From the NCBI GenBank assembly GCA_046719185.1, contig JBDNDK010000022.1, forward strand, positions 1 through 22,263: 22,263 nt of DNA, given 5' to 3'. A program made the position numbers and the translations under genes. The DNA comes from JBDNDK01 sp046719185 (GTDB taxonomy: Bacteria; Armatimonadota; UBA5829). Shown here one piece after another: positions 21,479 through 22,263 of this stretch. The notes beneath the pieces are model-generated. The model was not told where the DNA came from, made no database searches, and saw nothing but the letters and a program-made list of their open reading frames with translations. Numbering within the stretch: position 1 is the stretch's first letter; every line of letters starts with the position of its first letter.

Positions 21479-22263
21479 CTACCTTTGCATATCTTCTCCA
21501 CCGATATTTGCACGGGGATGTGTGCGGTCATAGACTTCTTTAAGTCTATCTGTTGAAATATGTGTATATATCTGAGTTGTTGAAATACTTTCATGCCCTA
21601 ACATTTCCTGCACAGTTCTCAAATCTGCCCCATTATCCAACAGATGGGTTGCAAAACTATGTCTTATGGTGTGAGGGCTAATTTTCAATGAATCAGATAC
21701 AATAATCATATACTTATCTAACAATCTTCTTACGGTGGTATCCACCATTGGAGTTCCTTTTTGACTTATAAAAAGTGCATCAGTATATACCTTGCTTTTT
21801 CTTGTAAGCAATGGTCTTGATTTTAACAAATAATCATTCAATGAAGACCTTGCCATAGAACCAATAATAGTTATTCTTTCCTTATTTCTTTTTCCTATTA
21901 CTCTAATTTCATCATTATTTTGAACATCACTAATTTTAAGTGACAACAGTTCACTTATTCTCATTCCAGTAGAATATAATAGCTCAATAATTGCTTTATC
22001 TCTAATACCCAAAGTGGTAGTTAAATCTGGGCAATTGAGCAATGCTTCCACAGCATCTTGCCTTAATACTTTTGGCAGTGTTTTATCTTGTTTAGGTGCT
22101 CTAATACCCTCAGTTGGATCTTTATCTATTAAATTTCTCATCAAGAGATATTTATAATAGCTTCTTATAGATGCCAATATTCTAGCTATACTTGCCCTTG
22201 ATTTGCCCTCTTTTTGCAAGTGAACAAGATATTTTCTAATTAAAAGCTGATCTATGGCAAGAT
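21479..22263 (-). CDS. XerC/XerD-type tyrosine recombinase (5' partial)
   Basis: The C-terminal 260 residues of a site-specific recombinase; the frame stays open to the right edge, so the N-terminus is missing. It keeps much of the SAM-like N-terminal domain (YLVHLQKEGKSRASIARILA, then SIRSYYKYLL) and the full catalytic domain: the first Arg in STGMRISELLSLK, then HTIRHSFATHLL (His and second Arg), LGHESISTTQIYTH (third His and nucleophile Tyr). Xer proteins resolve chromosome dimers at dif during division. Its place upstream of hslVU argues for the housekeeping XerC/CodV rather than a phage or integron integrase. XerC and XerD cannot be separated by eye, so no symbol is given. A TTG at 22217-22219 is not the start, since clear family sequence precedes it. 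Confidence 0.93.
   Translation of the reverse strand, partial: LAIDQLLIRKYLVHLQKEGKSRASIARILASIRSYYKYLLMRNLIDKDPTEGIRAPKQDKTLPKVLRQDAVEALLNCPDLTTTLGIRDKAIIELLYSTGMRISELLSLKISDVQNNDEIRVIGKRNKERITIIGSMARSSLNDYLLKSRPLLTRKSKVYTDALFISQKGTPMVDTTVRRLLDKYMIIVSDSLKISPHTIRHSFATHLLDNGADLRTVQEMLGHESISTTQIYTHISTDRLKEVYDRTHPRANIGGEDMQR

Noticed and set aside
21479..22263. Phage or integron integrase marking a mobile element.
   Set aside because: The gene sits in the conserved xer-hslV-hslU order with housekeeping composition, and no attachment site, phage gene or tRNA is seen nearby.

Overview
The window is an AT-rich bacterial chromosome segment that uses the standard code (TGA, TAA and TAG all act as stops). 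It is densely packed with housekeeping genes. The mix suggests a diderm lineage of the Terrabacteria side of the tree. An LptA/OstA-type fragment points to LPS export, and parvulin and SLH-type secreted proteins are present. SepF, DivIVA and YggT, typical of Gram-positives and Cyanobacteria, occur alongside MreB. The SLH sequence with a TRYEFA motif, the Gfo/Idh/MocA oxidoreductase, the sugar-phosphate-isomerase-like protein and the large secreted glycosidase fit something like Armatimonadota/Abditibacteriota or a Cyanobacteria/Margulisbacteria relative. This placement is an inference, not a phylogenetic result. Start codons are often TTG behind strong Shine-Dalgarno sites.

Layout. 1-300 (+): end of an LptA/OstA-like gene, meeting a small secreted SLH protein (297-755, -) tail to tail. 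809-3104 (-): murA and mreB, overlapping and ending at a hairpin terminator. 3105-3646: the only long gene-poor stretch, with several nested inverted repeats. 3647-6630 (-): nitroreductase-pyrK-pyrD-pyrF, the late steps of UMP synthesis. 6831-7709 (+): a TIM-barrel sugar isomerase/epimerase-like gene with a clear promoter and a palindrome across it. 7714-11025 (-): a 1103-residue secreted multidomain glycoside-hydrolase-like protein. 11241-15721 (+): a division-linked cluster yggS-sepF-proC-yggT-divIVA-CPBP protease, followed closely by a ribokinase (15737-16639). 16796-17962 (+): secreted parvulin-type foldase with a Pro-rich tail. 18123-19286 (+): Gfo/Idh/MocA oxidoreductase and a strong terminator. 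19370-19448: REP-like imperfect palindrome. 19449-22263 (-): xerC/D-hslV-hslU, cut by the window edge.

Functionally the window joins envelope growth (MurA, MreB, LptA-like), division-site proteins (SepF, DivIVA, YggT), protein quality control (HslUV, parvulin, CPBP protease), pyrimidine and proline synthesis, and carbohydrate use. No tRNA, rRNA, CRISPR array, insertion sequence or phage gene was recognised. The most unusual signals are non-coding: a roughly 60-base patch of 63% GC with strong self-complementarity just upstream of sepF, the structured 3.1-3.65 kb gap, and the palindromic element abutting the hslU stop codon. No complete new multi-gene system is evident; these are leads, not demonstrated systems.
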